Assembly (NCBI GenBank): GCA_030765045.1
Contig: CM060964.1
Coordinates: 169,628,719-169,692,718, forward strand
From: Tenodera sinensis
Lineage: Eukaryota > Arthropoda > Insecta > Mantodea > Mantidae
Length of the DNA: 64,000 nucleotides
Direction: 5' to 3'
Positions 38,015-49,693 of this stretch are shown here, in pieces. Both the position numbers and the translations under genes were made by a program. A model generated the notes under the pieces. It did not search any database. It was not told the DNA's origin and worked only from the letters and a program-made list of their open reading frames with translations. Each line of letters opens with the position of its first letter. The stretch's first letter is position 1.

Positions 38015-40715
38015 CAATGGCAACTCCTTGATTTAATGGATAGTGTGCTGCATGCTCATACAGTGGTAATGTAAATGTACTCACCTCTTTCTGATTACTG
38101 TAGTAAATTGGCCCGACGATTTTCCACGCCAGCAAACAAGTTGATAATCTTGGTGTTTGATGCTTGAAACTAGATTCTTTTCTATGAAGAGCATGACGAG
38201 TGCCAAGTGTCGGTCCTGCTTCATTGTGTTCCTATCCGTTTCAGTGATGAGAAGCAACGCTCCAGTTCTGCCGTTAGTCATAGGGATTGTGACGATAATC
38301 CTCAGGAGATTTGTTATTTTATTAAAAGCTTCAACCAGATTGTTTGAATAGAGCATGTTAAATAGTGGTAATGCTCTACTCCCATGATGAAATTCTGACC
38401 TTTCATAAGTTAGTGAAAGCTCTGATTGCAGTTTGTTCCTGTTTAGCATGGGATGTCATTACAGCTAAGTCTAGAATACGCTCTGGAAAATTTCTTGAAT
38501 ATTCTTCAAAATTTTCTGTGTCTAAGAGCTTACAAAACATCAACATGAGATATTGTCTCAAACCAACTTTCATCTTTATTGTGATGTGATCGCACACCTC
38601 TTTAGCATCAGCAATTTTGTTGCAGTCCCATCACCTCTGTTTATTTCCATGTTGATCTTCAGTAGAGGCAGTATCCCAAGTTCTTATATAGTCCATCAAT
38701 CATCTGCACAAAGTTTTATACCGAATGGCTAACTTTTAATGCAATCAGTTTTCCTCTCCTACAGTTGGTTGTAGAGGATATTAATATGAAGCATTAAACG
38801 ATGACAGAAATCTCACTAGAACAGAAATTTGCTGTCTTGCAGTTGTGTCTTAGCATCTCTTCCCATACCTTTTCGAAATGAACCCTCAAGTTCAAGAAAA
38901 CATTCAGTAAGTGTTTCTCTGTTTTCAAATACACAGCTTACTGTCTGGGACCTTCCCATCTAGTGGCAGAACTGGCAGGAATACGACGTTCACAATTTTT
39001 TCGAGAACTGATATGCGCTGGGGTGAGCATGAGAAGAAACCAGTAAATCCTGACAGGGTGGAAAGAAACATTCTTAATGATTTGTTTTATGAAGCAGCTT
39101 TCTCCATTAAGAGATTTAATTGATGGGCGTAACAGTGTACATAGTGTGCCAGAGCATAATGTTCTCTTATTTTAGATTGCACACCATTTGTTATTCCTCT
39201 CATGACCGCAGTGAAATCAATTGTTTGTGCAGTGATCTTGTTTGATGTGGACTTGAAATTACTGTTTAATTCTGTAAGCAGGCATTTGGATAATTCTATG
39301 GCAGTCTATCTCTTAGGCTCAAAAAAAACCCAAAACCTTTCATGAATGTCCCTGTTAATCTTGTATCGATACACGAGAACCAACTGCTGATGCTCTGACA
39401 CATCTGTAGTCTCATCTGCCATTAAGGCTAAAATTTTATCTTCTTCAGTTCTTCTTCTGTTTTGTTGTGGCAGATGCCCATCATACATTACAACAGTTCA
39501 TTTTGTGTTGTTTTTGACGTCCATTTAGCAAAGGTACTTGTCTCCATGTGATTTTTTACAACACTATCGGCACTAGCTAGTAAGTTAATAAGTCCTAAAA
39601 ATATTCCAGAATTTTCAGATTCTTTTATCTCGTGTCCACTTGATGCCAATTCAAATGCACCACACAGCTTAATGTACTCTATTATTTTCAATAAAATATA
39701 CCTATTTCTTTTGATTTCCTCCTTTTTTAGTTTAAGAGACTTGCTATGTGCAGAACTGAGCTGTACAGCAAGAGTAGTGAGATCAAGAACGTTACCGAAG
39801 TATTTCCTATTTGATATGTTTATCAACAAGTTCTTCTGTATGTGTCGGTGCCTACTGCTCAAGATAAGTTTGTATCCTGTTTATCTGCATTACCTTTCAT
39901 GAATTACATACGTGAATCTATTATATACTTTATTTCGTGGAACATTATAAATAACCATAGGTTCGTGGCAGCCAGTGCTGCCACCGGAATGCCTGTCGCT
40001 AGGGGAATTTTGCTTACACAAGATTGCGGAGCAACTTTGTGATAACCATATATGCTTATTTGCATATTCATTTAAATGGTCTAGGTCGTTTATGCCACTT
40101 TTTGACTAGGAATCATTACTTCCGAAGAACAGGCAAGGAAAGCAGAAAAGGGCATTTCTGATTTCACAACCATGCATCCATGAGTATTTCACAAAAATAT
40201 CAGTGTGAAAACATCTTGTGCAAATACCAGTAGCTTTTCTTCCCTTGACTGTCTAAACAATACTAATATCAGGAGTAGGTCTTCCAAGTGTTTTAACTGA
40301 ATTTTTTTCTTTAAAGGATCAAGTAGATGATGGATTCTTTAACAAAGAGTCCACTGAATTCATTTGTGTGATTTTTATCTAATACGAGTGCTCGAGTTGA
40401 GAATAACACCCTGCACATGTGCAAGCAAGCTGACCAGCAGAACATGCATCACTAACTGCAGCATGGTACAGCATTAATTACTGCAAAGGCAGAGCAGGTT
40501 GGGTGAACCTATAACCTTGCTATCATATAATGCTCTTCCAAGCTGTTGTGGACAGCGCACACTGCGCCTGTCCAACACACTACTAGTACCTGATAAATAA
40601 CTCATATTATACATTATCAAAGCTTGTTCACAACTAAAGTGTTGTAACACATTTAAAGTTGGTTATTTCTGAAATTGTTTAGCGTACTGCAGTACACATG
40701 GGGGAACCGCCCCTG
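38015..40715 (-). mobile_element. hAT transposon 2 (ZMYM1-like)
   Basis: The 8-bp AGTGCAAT occurs immediately outside both ends (38007-38014 and 40716-40723), an exact hAT-length target duplication. Left end CAATGGCAACTCC and right-end reverse complement CAGGGGCGGTTCC form a diverged inverted repeat. A minus-strand hAT transposase remnant fills the inside. Size is 2701 bp. Confidence 0.85.
38080..40310 (-). pseudogene. hAT-2 transposase remnant
   Basis: Minus-strand order. A TTF-type zinc-finger segment is at about 40310-40100 (KYSWMHGCEIRNALFCFPCL). A helical region is at 39488-39862 (CGAFELASSGHEIKESENSG, the DUF4371 start). LALMADETTDVSEHQQLVLV at 39306-39488 has the first acidic catalytic site. 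DTENFEEYSRNFPERILDLA is near 38500. The C-terminal dimerisation region is at 38081-38449 (LLRIIVTIPMT, ALVMLFIEKNLVSSI). Frames shift between the pieces, and parts of the central domain are missing. This is the same broad family as hAT-1 but clearly a different lineage, judged by its ends and sequence. Confidence 0.8.
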
Positions 40716-40723
40716 AGTGCAAT

Positions 40724-41099
40724 GTTTACTATATTGTAATTAAATTAATTATAACATAGAACATAAAAGAGCTAGACTAGTTGTAGAAATTGCCTTATAG
40801 TATCTGCCCTGTCTTTTCTGAGATAGCTTAGGTGTTAGTGATACATTGCACTGATACTTATCCAAGAGCTTATTTAGAATACATAAATGTGGATTATTAT
40901 TTATGCATGCCAACAACTTACTGTTGGTGCTTTTAAACCCACAAGCCATGTGCGGGCAATGTGTGAGAATTGAAACTGAACAATTCAGTTGTGGCTTTGA
41001 ATTTTTCAGTTTGAATTTCAAATATAAGTGTGGAGCTTATACTTACCATTTCAGTTCATTTCACCAAATTTTAGTTTACTGTTTTAAGATGTCCCAAAT
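40724..41099. other. no gene recognised
   Basis: AT-rich interval after the hAT-2 target duplication. No supported feature. Confidence 0.4.
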
Positions 41100-41560
41100 A
41101 AAAGCCAATATAATCTCCAGATACACAATTCAACATGTGCCCAATCTCTACACTTGATACACTGCACCGAGTCTTCTTCAAATGCCTTGAAACACATAGT
41201 ATTCTTACACCCTCTTCTGTTAACCCATTGGTTCCACTAAAATCTGGCTTTCTTTGCCTCTTTGTAGTTAACTTTTCATGAAAAATCCTCCATGTGTTTG
41301 TTTTCTCAGAGCACCCGACTTAGGTTAGTTTCTTCTCTCTTTCAAACTTTTTGTTTTCTTTTTGCTTTCTTTTCTTTTAATCTCTTTTCTTCAGTGGTAA
41401 TCTTTTTCTCCACTGATAATTTCTTTTTCTTTTTTTAAGGTGAAGATGTCAGGATCTTGCTTTTCTGAGTTCTTGGTTTCCTCTTTATCTTTGCTTTAGA
41501 GGCCTTTGTTAAGGAGAAGACGTTTGAAAACAGATGTTAGAGGTCTGGATCAGTTGTTTT
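41100..41560 (-). pseudogene. possible pogo/jerky-like transposase C-terminal tail
   Basis: The minus strand gives SKAKIKRKPRTQKSKILTSS, a Lys/Glu-rich stretch, and then CFKAFEEDSVQCIKCRDWAH. Pogo-like transposases of arthropods often end in this way: a basic tail followed by a cysteine-rich PHD-like C-x-Q-C-x2-C-x2-W-x-H motif. Several stops interrupt it and no DDE domain is visible nearby. The call rests on the order basic tail, then W-H cysteine cluster. Confidence 0.4.
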
Positions 41561-42399
41561 CCAGAGGAGTTCATTCTATGAAATTACCTAGATCATAGTA
41601 TGAAATTAGCTAGGTTAATTGCCCTTATCCTATTTGCAAGTGTAGTTTGAGTTACAGAAAGTATTGTTTGCAGTCATTTTATTAGTCATTACTTAAGACA
41701 GGCAAAATATGAAATTTCGTATTGTATACCATGCTTGCTATCAGTATGGCAACAAGAACTTTAACGTTTTCAGGGGTGTAGAATTCAATGAACATGACAA
41801 AACATTTCATATTTCATATTTTGGTAAAATCTTCATATTTTATGAGAATCTTCATTTTTTCATCTGCTGCAAGATGTATGATCTTTCATGCTTAAAATAA
41901 TTTCCTTTAGCAATGAACCTAGCTAGGTGCACTGTATGAAGGAAGAACATTTTCCACCACTACTGATTTTCAACTAGGAGAAAAGCTGTGACAGGAATGT
42001 ACAGTTCTCATGAAGAGTGAGGGATGTAGTGGATTAGTTGCATCTGATTACACTGAACAACAAATTTCAACTTTTGTTTTTGCACTCGAACAAAATTAGG
42101 TGACTTTGTACATATTAGCTATGCCGAACTCAAATCTGAAATCCAAAATTCTCTATCACGTACCATTTTTTGGAGAAATCCGTTTCAATGATTTTAAAAA
42201 ATAACGCATACAATAGATGCAATTAAAATATTGTAATCAATCCTGAGGTGAAATCATTTCATATTGCTCAACATTATAACGAAAAAATTATGCAGAATCC
42301 ATAAATTAAGGTTAGTGAACTAACAATCCATATTTAGGTAACTTTCATGCAAAAATTAAAAATATTACTAATTTTACTCACTTTTTAAAAAAAAAAACT
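41561..42399. other. no gene recognised
   Basis: AT-rich. A 63-codon plus frame at 41709-41900 has no recognisable motif. Confidence 0.4.
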
Positions 42400-43470
42400 T
42401 TCAAGAAGACTTCTGCTTGTAGCTGACATCAGGAACCTCCCTTATGAGCTGCCAACAATAGTCAGTAATATGCTAGGTGACCACTTTCCACTGTATCGCT
42501 TCTTCATGACACTTATATCCTGATGATACCGTTCTCTGTGCGCATCACTCACAGACCCCAGGTTGGGAGATAAGAAGGCCAAGTGCGAGTGTAGAAAATG
42601 TATTTTTAAGGGCATATTGCACCCTAAATGTTTATATGTCTTTAGCATGTTCTCAATAATTTCCTTGTAGTTGTCAGCTTTTGTATTTCCCAGGAAATTT
42701 TTGCACACTGTCTTGAACCCCACCCATGCTGCTTTCTCGTTTTCGGAAAGTAGTTCTTCAAAATGCCTGTCTTCCATCAATTTGCATATTTGTGAGCCAA
42801 TAAAAATACCTTCTTTTAATTTTGCTTCACTTATTCTTGGAAACTTTTCTTTAAATACTGAAAACCCTTACTCTCTGTTCAAAGCCTTTACAAAATTTTT
42901 CATTAAGCCTAACTTAATGTGAAGCGGTGGCAGCAAAATTTTGTCTTTGTTAACTAATGCCTCATACTTAACACACTTTTCACCCGATATTAAAGCAGTC
43001 CTTACAGGCCACTCAGTTACTTCATAATGTTTTTCCTTAGACCGACTGTCCCACTCACATATAAAACAACAAAACTTGGTAAAACCATTCTGCATTTTCA
43101 GGAGAAATATATGGTAAGTATATAAGAATGGTAAGTATATTATGACCTTTAAATCTCCACAGATTTGCCATTCATACCTTGCATAGTTAATACCTTTCAA
43201 AACTATCTTCAAATTCTCATATGTTTCTTTCATCTGGACAGCATGAGCTGTAGGGACGGAAGGATAAGAGTTACCTTTATGTAATAAAACTGCATTTAAA
43301 CTTAACTTCGACGAATCAATGAAAAGACGCCATTTGAATGGCTTGTAATTGTCTCTCAGTTGTTCCATGAGCCCATTAACAAGGAAGACCTTTCAAAGAA
43401 GTCATATTTTAAGCCCCTTGTCAAAATGCTGAAGTTACCTTGCCTGCAATAAAACTCTTACCAGCCTTGA
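42400..43470 (-). pseudogene. fragment of a multicopy arthropod transposon-like gene family
   Basis: Two minus-strand frames adjoin. 42868-43368 carries EQLRDNYKPFKWRLFIDSSK, KFCCFICEWDSRSKEKHYEV and LPPLHIKLGLMKNFVKAL. 42442-42780 carries FLGNTKADNYKEIIENML, GCNMPLKIHFLHSHLAFLSP and ERYHQDISVMKKRYSGKWSP. I recognise these blocks as a family found in many copies in insect and spider genomes and usually annotated as uncharacterised. Its repeat class is unsettled to my knowledge. Several His and Asp residues (LHIKLG, HxxHLxF, HQDIS) are conserved and could be catalytic, but that is a guess. The frames are separated by a shift or deletion, and the C-terminus shifts frame at KWSP. Confidence 0.6.
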
Positions 43471-43483
43471 ATGACACCAGATG

Positions 43484-43514
<31 letters not shown>

Positions 43515-43751
43515 AACGTCCTCCAACATTGTGTCATATCGGACGAATGAATGAAATGAAATGGGTGAAATGATGCTCAAATGAGCCCGAGGTCCATGGA
43601 GCTTTAAGTTATCCGACATTCGTCTTCTCAGGGTAGGGAAAACCTCGGAAAGAAACCTTACCCGGATAACTTACCCTAAGCGAGATTCGAACTCGCGACC
43701 TCTTGAACGTGAGGCAGACACGCTAACCATCACGCTACCGAGGTGGGCAAC
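43484..43751 (-). mobile_element. tRNA-derived SINE
   Basis: On the minus strand the element starts near 43751 with GCCCACCTCGGTAGCGTGAT. It has an RNA polymerase III A box (TAGCGTGATGG, 43727-43737 on plus) and a B box (GAGTTCGAATC, 43684-43694 on plus). A tRNA-unrelated body follows, ending in a T-run on plus (43484-43508), i.e. the A tail. ACACCAGATG (43474-43483) and ACAGCAGATG (43752-43761) are a 9/10 target duplication. The tRNA-like head has a loop containing CTCACG, suggestive of a Val(CAC)-type ancestor. Confidence 0.88.
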
Positions 43752-43761
43752 ACAGCAGATG

Positions 43762-44160
43762 TTGAAAGGGTGAGCTGACCGATAAAGGTTGCGGAGGTAG
43801 GAATTGGCATAGCGCAGCGGATTATTGCAAATCAAATTAAGGGCAATATCTAAAAACTGTTAGGTGATATCACAAAACAGATTTCAGTTCTGAAATTCAT
43901 GCTTAAGAATGTATTAGAATCACCCATTTTTGGTCAAGTGCAAATTTCAGTGTTGTACAGTATTATTATATCAGTGTGTTATATGTCAAGCAGAAAACAT
44001 ACGGCCACACCTGCAGTGTAGACATGTTATGCAGATAGTTGATACTTTTAATTCAGAATCTGCAAGCTTCATAAAACTTGCCCAAGAGTCATTTGCGAGT
44101 GAGCAGGTTAAGGGAGAACCGGTTTACATAAATGGTTTACAAACTAGGTTTACTATACTA
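43762..44160. other. no gene recognised
   Basis: AT-rich interval between the SINE and hAT-3. The 92-codon plus frame starting 43930 crosses into the hAT-3 end and matches nothing I know. Confidence 0.4.
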
Positions 44161-44168
44161 AGTATAAC

Positions 44169-44280
44169 TAGGTCTAGGAAGTTGAAGAAAAATCCTTTTT
44201 TTCCCTAGTGTTTGAAGATGAGGCCCAACATATGTTAATTATAGGTCACTGTAAGAAAATGGAGGATTTTATTTGTCTTT

Positions 44281-44327
<47 letters not shown>

Positions 44328-44413
44328 TCCTTTTAGCTATTTTTTATTTAAAGGTCCTTTTTTAGAATTTTTATTTGTCCTTTTTAGCTATTTTTTTTAT
44401 TTAAAGGTCCCCC

Positions 44414-44452
<39 letters not shown>

Positions 44453-46603
44453 TTTCATTTAACGGTTTTTTTGCAACCTTAACTTCATTTTACTATCTTT
44501 TTCCTGTTCAACAGAGTCCAGTGTAAATTCCAAATTCTTTTAACTAATACACACTCCAGCACTGGCTACAGCAGGTAACAGGTGAAAATGAACCTTTCTA
44601 TTGTATTAAAGTCATTAGCACCAGCAGAGAAACTAGTAAACCCTCTCTAAATATTCCCTTATTTTTGACCAGCATTGTGACAATGACCTCGACCACAGGG
44701 TAGTGGGTAGGTTTTATTTAGTTTATGTTTCACTGCAGTTTCACAGTTTGTGAAATAAATCCTGGTCGTAAACATGCCAAAAACTAAGCCTAGTAAACTG
44801 TCTTTTTTGCAACAACTTATATCTGAATTTGGAGCAGAGGTATTTTCTACTGAGGGAAGCATTCTTTTCTGCAAATATTGTGAAGTGAGAGTTACTGCAG
44901 AAAAGTGGTACCATGTCCAGCAGCATATTGGACGTGAGAAACACATGAGAGCAGCCTCCTGGGCCACGGAGAAGTGGAAATCACAACTTCTGTTAAGACA
45001 AAGGTCTAGTGGTTCTAAGTCATCTCCATTTTACAAATAGCTTTGTAGTGCCTTAGTTAGCATGAGTATTCCATTAGCAAAGATACGCAATGAATCGTTC
45101 AAACAGTTTTTTGGAACATTGTACTAACTGGAACATTCCCGACGAGTCTACCCTCTGGAAGGAGTACATGCACTGCTGCTATGAAGACACTATAGAAAAC
45201 ATTTGCACCTACGTTGCAGATAAATCAATATTTGTGTCTATTGATGAAACAAGCAATAAAGTGGCTCGTTCCGTTGCAAATGTGATTCTTGGTACATTAG
45301 AGGAAGACAAACCTGGGAAAATATTCCTTCTCGCAATGGAAATTCTGGAGAGCGTGAATCACCAGACTATTTGTCAGCTGTTTGATAAAAGCCTCTTTCT
45401 CTTGTGGCCACAGGGAATAAAGCATGACAATGTGCTGCTTTTTGTCACTGATGCAGCACCATACATGGTAAAGGCAGGAAAGGCAATTAATGTGTTTTAT
45501 CCGAAATTGGCTCATCTAACCTGTCTTGAGCATGCTTTGCATCGAGTGAGTGAAGAAGTGCAGAAACGCTTTCCAGATGTTGACAATCTAGTGTACAATG
45601 TTAAGAAAATATTCTTAAAATCCCCAGCTAGAGTGTGCCATTTCCACAGGAATGCCCCTGGAATCCCTTTACCTCTGGAACCAATTCTGACATAGTGGAG
45701 TACTTGATTAAGTGTTTATGCGTATTACTGCAATCATTTTTATGTGATTAAATCTGTGATTGATAGTTTGAATAGGGAAGATGCTGCTTCCATTGCCATG
45801 TCACAGGATCTGATGGCTAAACCTCAACTGAAGGGCAATCTGGAATACATTAACAGCAGCTTTGCTAATTTGGTGAAAGCCATCAACTATCTTAAAAAAC
45901 AAAATGAAACCATTAACTCAGTGATTTCAAAGGTGAGTGATGTGAAGCAACAATTGCAACATTGTGAAGGTGAAACTGGAAAAGCCGTCAGTCAGATGAA
46001 ACTAGTGCTAAAAAAAAAAAAAGGGATATGAAATAATGTGCAAGATAAGTGAAATAATGAAAGGAGAACATTCTGATATAAATGCTATTGAGGAGGACTT
46101 TTCTCCACAAGATTTTACTCGTTTCAAGTATGCACCAATGACATCTGTTGATGTGGAGAGAAGTTTTTCAATGTTTTGCAACGTGCTGTCAGAAAACTGA
46201 CGTTCCTTTATACCTAAGAATATGGAGATGACTGTTGTGATATACTGCAACGCCAACTGAAGTAAACTTTCTGAAGTTGAATTTCTGTAACCCGAGGGTG
46301 ATTAAGCCAAGTATGATTTAATTATATATATTTCAATTTCTTTCCCCAGAATGTCCATTGCTGGTTGCTGAATCAGAAGAAGCATTTCTTTCATGTAGTT
46401 TTTCTTGCTCTATGTGTTGCATATCACTTGACTGTTGTACTTTCAAACTTATTCATTAAATATATAATTGAAAATGAATTTATTAATTTCCAGGTATCAC
46501 TTTATGACCTTTTTCCCAATATTTAGGCCCTTTTTGGGGTATTTTTAGGTCTTTTTAAAGGTCCTTTTTAGACAATTTATAGGTCCTCAACTTCCTAGCC
46601 CTA
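44169..46603 (+). mobile_element. hAT transposon 3 with TIRs and TSD
   Basis: The left end reads TAGGTCTAGGAAGTTGAAG (44169-44187). The reverse complement of the right end reads TAGGGCTAGGAAGTTGAGG (46585-46603): 17 of 19 positions match. Flanking octamers AGTATAAC (44161-44168) and ACTATAAC (46604-46611) match at 7 of 8. Sub-terminal GGTCCTTTTT motifs occur near both ends (about 44353-44409 and 46500-46590). Two long T-runs (about 44283-44326 and 44420-44451) sit in the left sub-terminal region. Size is 2435 bp. Confidence 0.92.
44774..46260 (+). pseudogene. hAT-3 transposase, CGGBP1-like family, broken
   Basis: 44774-45040 encodes an N-terminal BED/U1-type zinc finger (ILFCKYCEVRVTAEKWYHVQ followed by QHIGREKH) with the basic context seen in CGGBP1-like proteins. 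A TAG at 45038-45040 interrupts it. The frame continues to about 45125 and then shifts to 45090-45695 (IPDESTLWKEYMHCCYEDTI, SIDETSN with the first acidic residue, LLFVTDAAPYM with the second, LTCLEHALHRV). 45744-46031 continues the helical region. An A-run near 46009 precedes a shift, and then the C-terminal YAPMTSVDVERSFSMF dimerisation motif appears at about 46130-46180. So the order of a hAT transposase is complete, with one nonsense and at least three frameshifts. Confidence 0.8.
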
Positions 46604-46611
46604 ACTATAAC

Positions 46612-49229
46612 TTTTCTTGAAATATTCAACGTTCATGGGCCTTTATGTCTACTAGTGAACTCACTGAACACAACACAATCCAATCCAATCCAATCCAATC
46701 CAATCCATAGAAGCACATTTTGCCAAACTGCCTGCTGTACCACAAAAGCTGGAAGCCAAGAGGTGGGCACTAACTATAGCACTCCAATTTGTGGGAGGAC
46801 TGAGGGAAGATGTAGCAGAAGTTTCAGGGTATCTGGGAAAGTCAAGAAACTTGGTTTACTGTCTGTAGAGAACCCAGCATACTCTATTCTCTGCCAAGTT
46901 AGTAAGGTACTTGAAATTAAGAGTGCACACATTTTGGCAAATATGAAGCTGCCAATTGAATCACAATACAAGTGTGCCCCATTACATCATGTGGTATGGA
47001 GCAATCTTTTTCATTGTACAAAACAATATTGATAGCTAGACTGTACAACCTTTTGCTGGATAATATAGAAAAGCTTCTGGTGGCATACTGTGTTTAGTAT
47101 TAAGCAAGGACAAAGCACCCAGTGACACTTTTCTTTTTTTTTTCCTAAGTTTGAATATTTCACAATGATTAAGATCCATAAATGCTGTGCAATTTGTTGC
47201 ATTTCATTGGTATTTTATCGCTAAATATGAACAAAAGTCTACAAAGCTTATCTTTCCAAATAGCGAAGTCAGTCTGCCCCAAAGTTATTAGCTTTAAGAT
47301 GTTTTGGTTTTAAGAACATATATTTCTTAATATTTTGTACTTTTTTTCTTCATATTTTGGCAATTTTTTTCTTCATATTTTCCCTGTCTAGTCATAATGC
47401 TGCTCACTGCCAGTTTCATGGACTCTTCATTCTATTTTCCTCTTAGTTTTTTTTCCTCATATCCTGTGCATTTACTCTGAAAGAAATAAGGAAGGTTGTA
47501 TATTCTAAACATTGACTTTTCTTTTGGCTGAAACTGAAAGACAGTCAAGTGACCAGTACTATATGACCAGTGGCAGCTGAAGCATAAATGCACTGGTAGT
47601 TTCAGTGGTACTTTTCCAATTTGTTTTTGAGAGGATTAATTAACATCCTTTAATAACTTGGTGGGGTATATCCAGTGGTGAATGGTTGAAATGATGCTCA
47701 GTTACATATGCAATATGTACAATGCCATTTTTTTCACTGCAAATCGACTGGCACTAAGCTCCACCCACAATGACAATGCCGAAATAATCATATCCAATGG
47801 ACTCGGAAGTTTAACTGACATCTCAAGCAAATATCAAGTAACTGCACATTTTACAAATAGATTACCAAGTAACATTTCAACTTAAGGTACCTGCATAGAT
47901 ACCTTAATGTTTCCACACGCATGAATTACATCCATCATACTTTGTTCTGACCAATGGTTATTGCCACCAAACAAAATGCATGGAAAGCAGAATAAAGCTT
48001 TGCATCCACAGAGCCATTAATTTTTCATGCACATGCCCTATTTAATTCCTACGAGGTTAACCGCCCTTTTTGTTCTATACTTATGTGCAGATCAGATCAG
48101 GAGCATGCCTTTCCATGTGTTTCAGTTGCATCTTGTCTTCCTATGTTGGAAATGAACTACTTAGTAAAAAACTAACTTTATTCATATTAGTTAAGTAAAG
48201 AAAATATCACATCGCAGAACTTGTGCACTCAACAGCTTTTACTTTTCCTAGCAGAAGCAGTCTTCTCTTTTAATCATCTCCTGTGATGCCACTGGCAATG
48301 GAGGTAACATTATTAGAAAACAATGATTAATTTAATTTTAAGTATGAACAACAGGAAATGAATGACGAATGTGATGTAAGAAAACACAATTTTCTGCAAT
48401 CTTTCACCCTGCCAAGTAGTGATAAGTGTCTTATTTCTCACTTCTCAATATAGTGTATTAGTCTTAGGTGTATGTATAAGTTGGTAGCTGTAATTGAAAT
48501 GTGCTGCCAATTATAGCCATGACAGGTACTAACTGGCATGAATTTGTGCTTCGATTTACTACTAGTGTCTAGAGTGAGTGTCTACAGTGATGTTAACCTG
48601 AGCCAAATTCAAAGTGCCACAAATCCATAGAATAGTAGTATAATAATGTTGCAAACTTACAACCTGTCAGTTTCTTCAGCTTCTGTGGTTTTCTCTTGTT
48701 ATGCAACACATTTCATTGCACCTTGAAGAATATTAAGCATGGCTGCATTCAGCATACAACAAATTTAAAATGTATATTTCTTCCCATTTTTAAGGTAGTG
48801 TCATGGCACAGAGACACTACCGCCATATACGACAAACATGTGATAGGATACGTTCATATTGTGCATACTTTTATAGAAATTATCATGAAATGCTCTGGTT
48901 ATCAGGCAGAGAAGGTATGTGATAAAGTGCTCCATGTTAATAAGATTTTAGAAATGGTATACAGTGTTTAATTTTATGAGTGATCATATCGTCATAAATG
49001 GTCACAGTAAGTAGATTATTTTGATGCATTATGCATAGTACTGGGCCGAATAGTTTCAAAGATATTATGTGTTTAAGCTAGAAGTGTTTTGTAATGTTAG
49101 AAGCAGTGTTTGTATAGAGAGTATTGGCAGCCAGTTGCTTAAGTAGCTGCAACTTACCAAGGGAGAACAGCCCAGGTTGAGAGACATTAAATGCTTTGTT
49201 TTGTATCACAGCTCACTTCCGTGAGTTAG
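46612..49229. other. no gene recognised
   Basis: AT-rich sequence with several small frames (for example 46655-47032, 48696-48971), none with recognisable domains or convincing splice context. One pentanucleotide microsatellite lies at 46677-46707. Confidence 0.45.
46677..46707. repeat. (CAATC)n microsatellite
   Basis: Six tandem copies of CAATC, perfect. Confidence 0.95.
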
Positions 49230-49231
49230 TA

Positions 49232-49691
49232 GGGTCCTTTTTACATATGGTAACCTATTTTGCAGGTTCCCTCCACTGTGCAGAAGAACCAAGAGTTGCT
49301 AGGAAAGTTTTCCTGTCCAAAGCACCTAAAATCCTTACTGTATAGTGGATGGTGCTACTCTCAGACAGCATATCCTGTAAAATATTGTTGCTCACTCACC
49401 TAAGCTTAGCAGGAGAAATCCTCGTTCCAACCACTGTGCACTACAGGATCTTAGTGATAACACCATGCAAGAAAACATAAGGATTCCTGTTGCTGAGCTT
49501 AGGTTAGTGAGTGACAACATTTTTATGAGATATGTTGCCTGTTTGAGAGCAAAAGGTCAACATTTCCAACATCTACAATAAAGTAAGTATTTTAGTGCGC
49601 CTCCTGACGGAACAATTTTTCTGGTGGATTTTGGTTCTCTCGCACAGTGGAAAGAGCTCACAGAATAGGCTACCATTTGTAATAAGGACCC
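49232..49691. mobile_element. fold-back element with about 200-bp inverted arms
   Basis: Left arm from GGGTCCTTTTTACATATGGT (49232) to about 49430. The right arm, about 49480-49691, read in reverse complement, begins GGGTCCTTATTACAAATGGT. The arms stay alignable throughout (TCCACTGTGC, AGAACCAA, CACTCAC, CCTAAGC), with many substitutions, and enclose a loop of about 50 nt. TA lies outside each end (49230-49231, 49692-49693), suggesting a TA target duplication. No coding capacity. Confidence 0.8.
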
Positions 49692-49693
49692 TA

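Noticed and set aside
43681..43751. A functional tRNA gene on the minus strand
   Set aside because: A/B boxes are good, but the acceptor stem does not close and the unit continues into a SINE body with an A tail and TSD.
47572..48295. Possible hAT ends CAGTGGCAGC at 47572 and TGCCACTG at 48288
   Set aside because: The flanking octamers do not match and the inner sequences do not pair beyond the first bases.
48696..48971. 91-codon frame as a small gene
   Set aside because: No recognisable motif, no splice or promoter context, in AT-rich DNA where such frames occur by chance.
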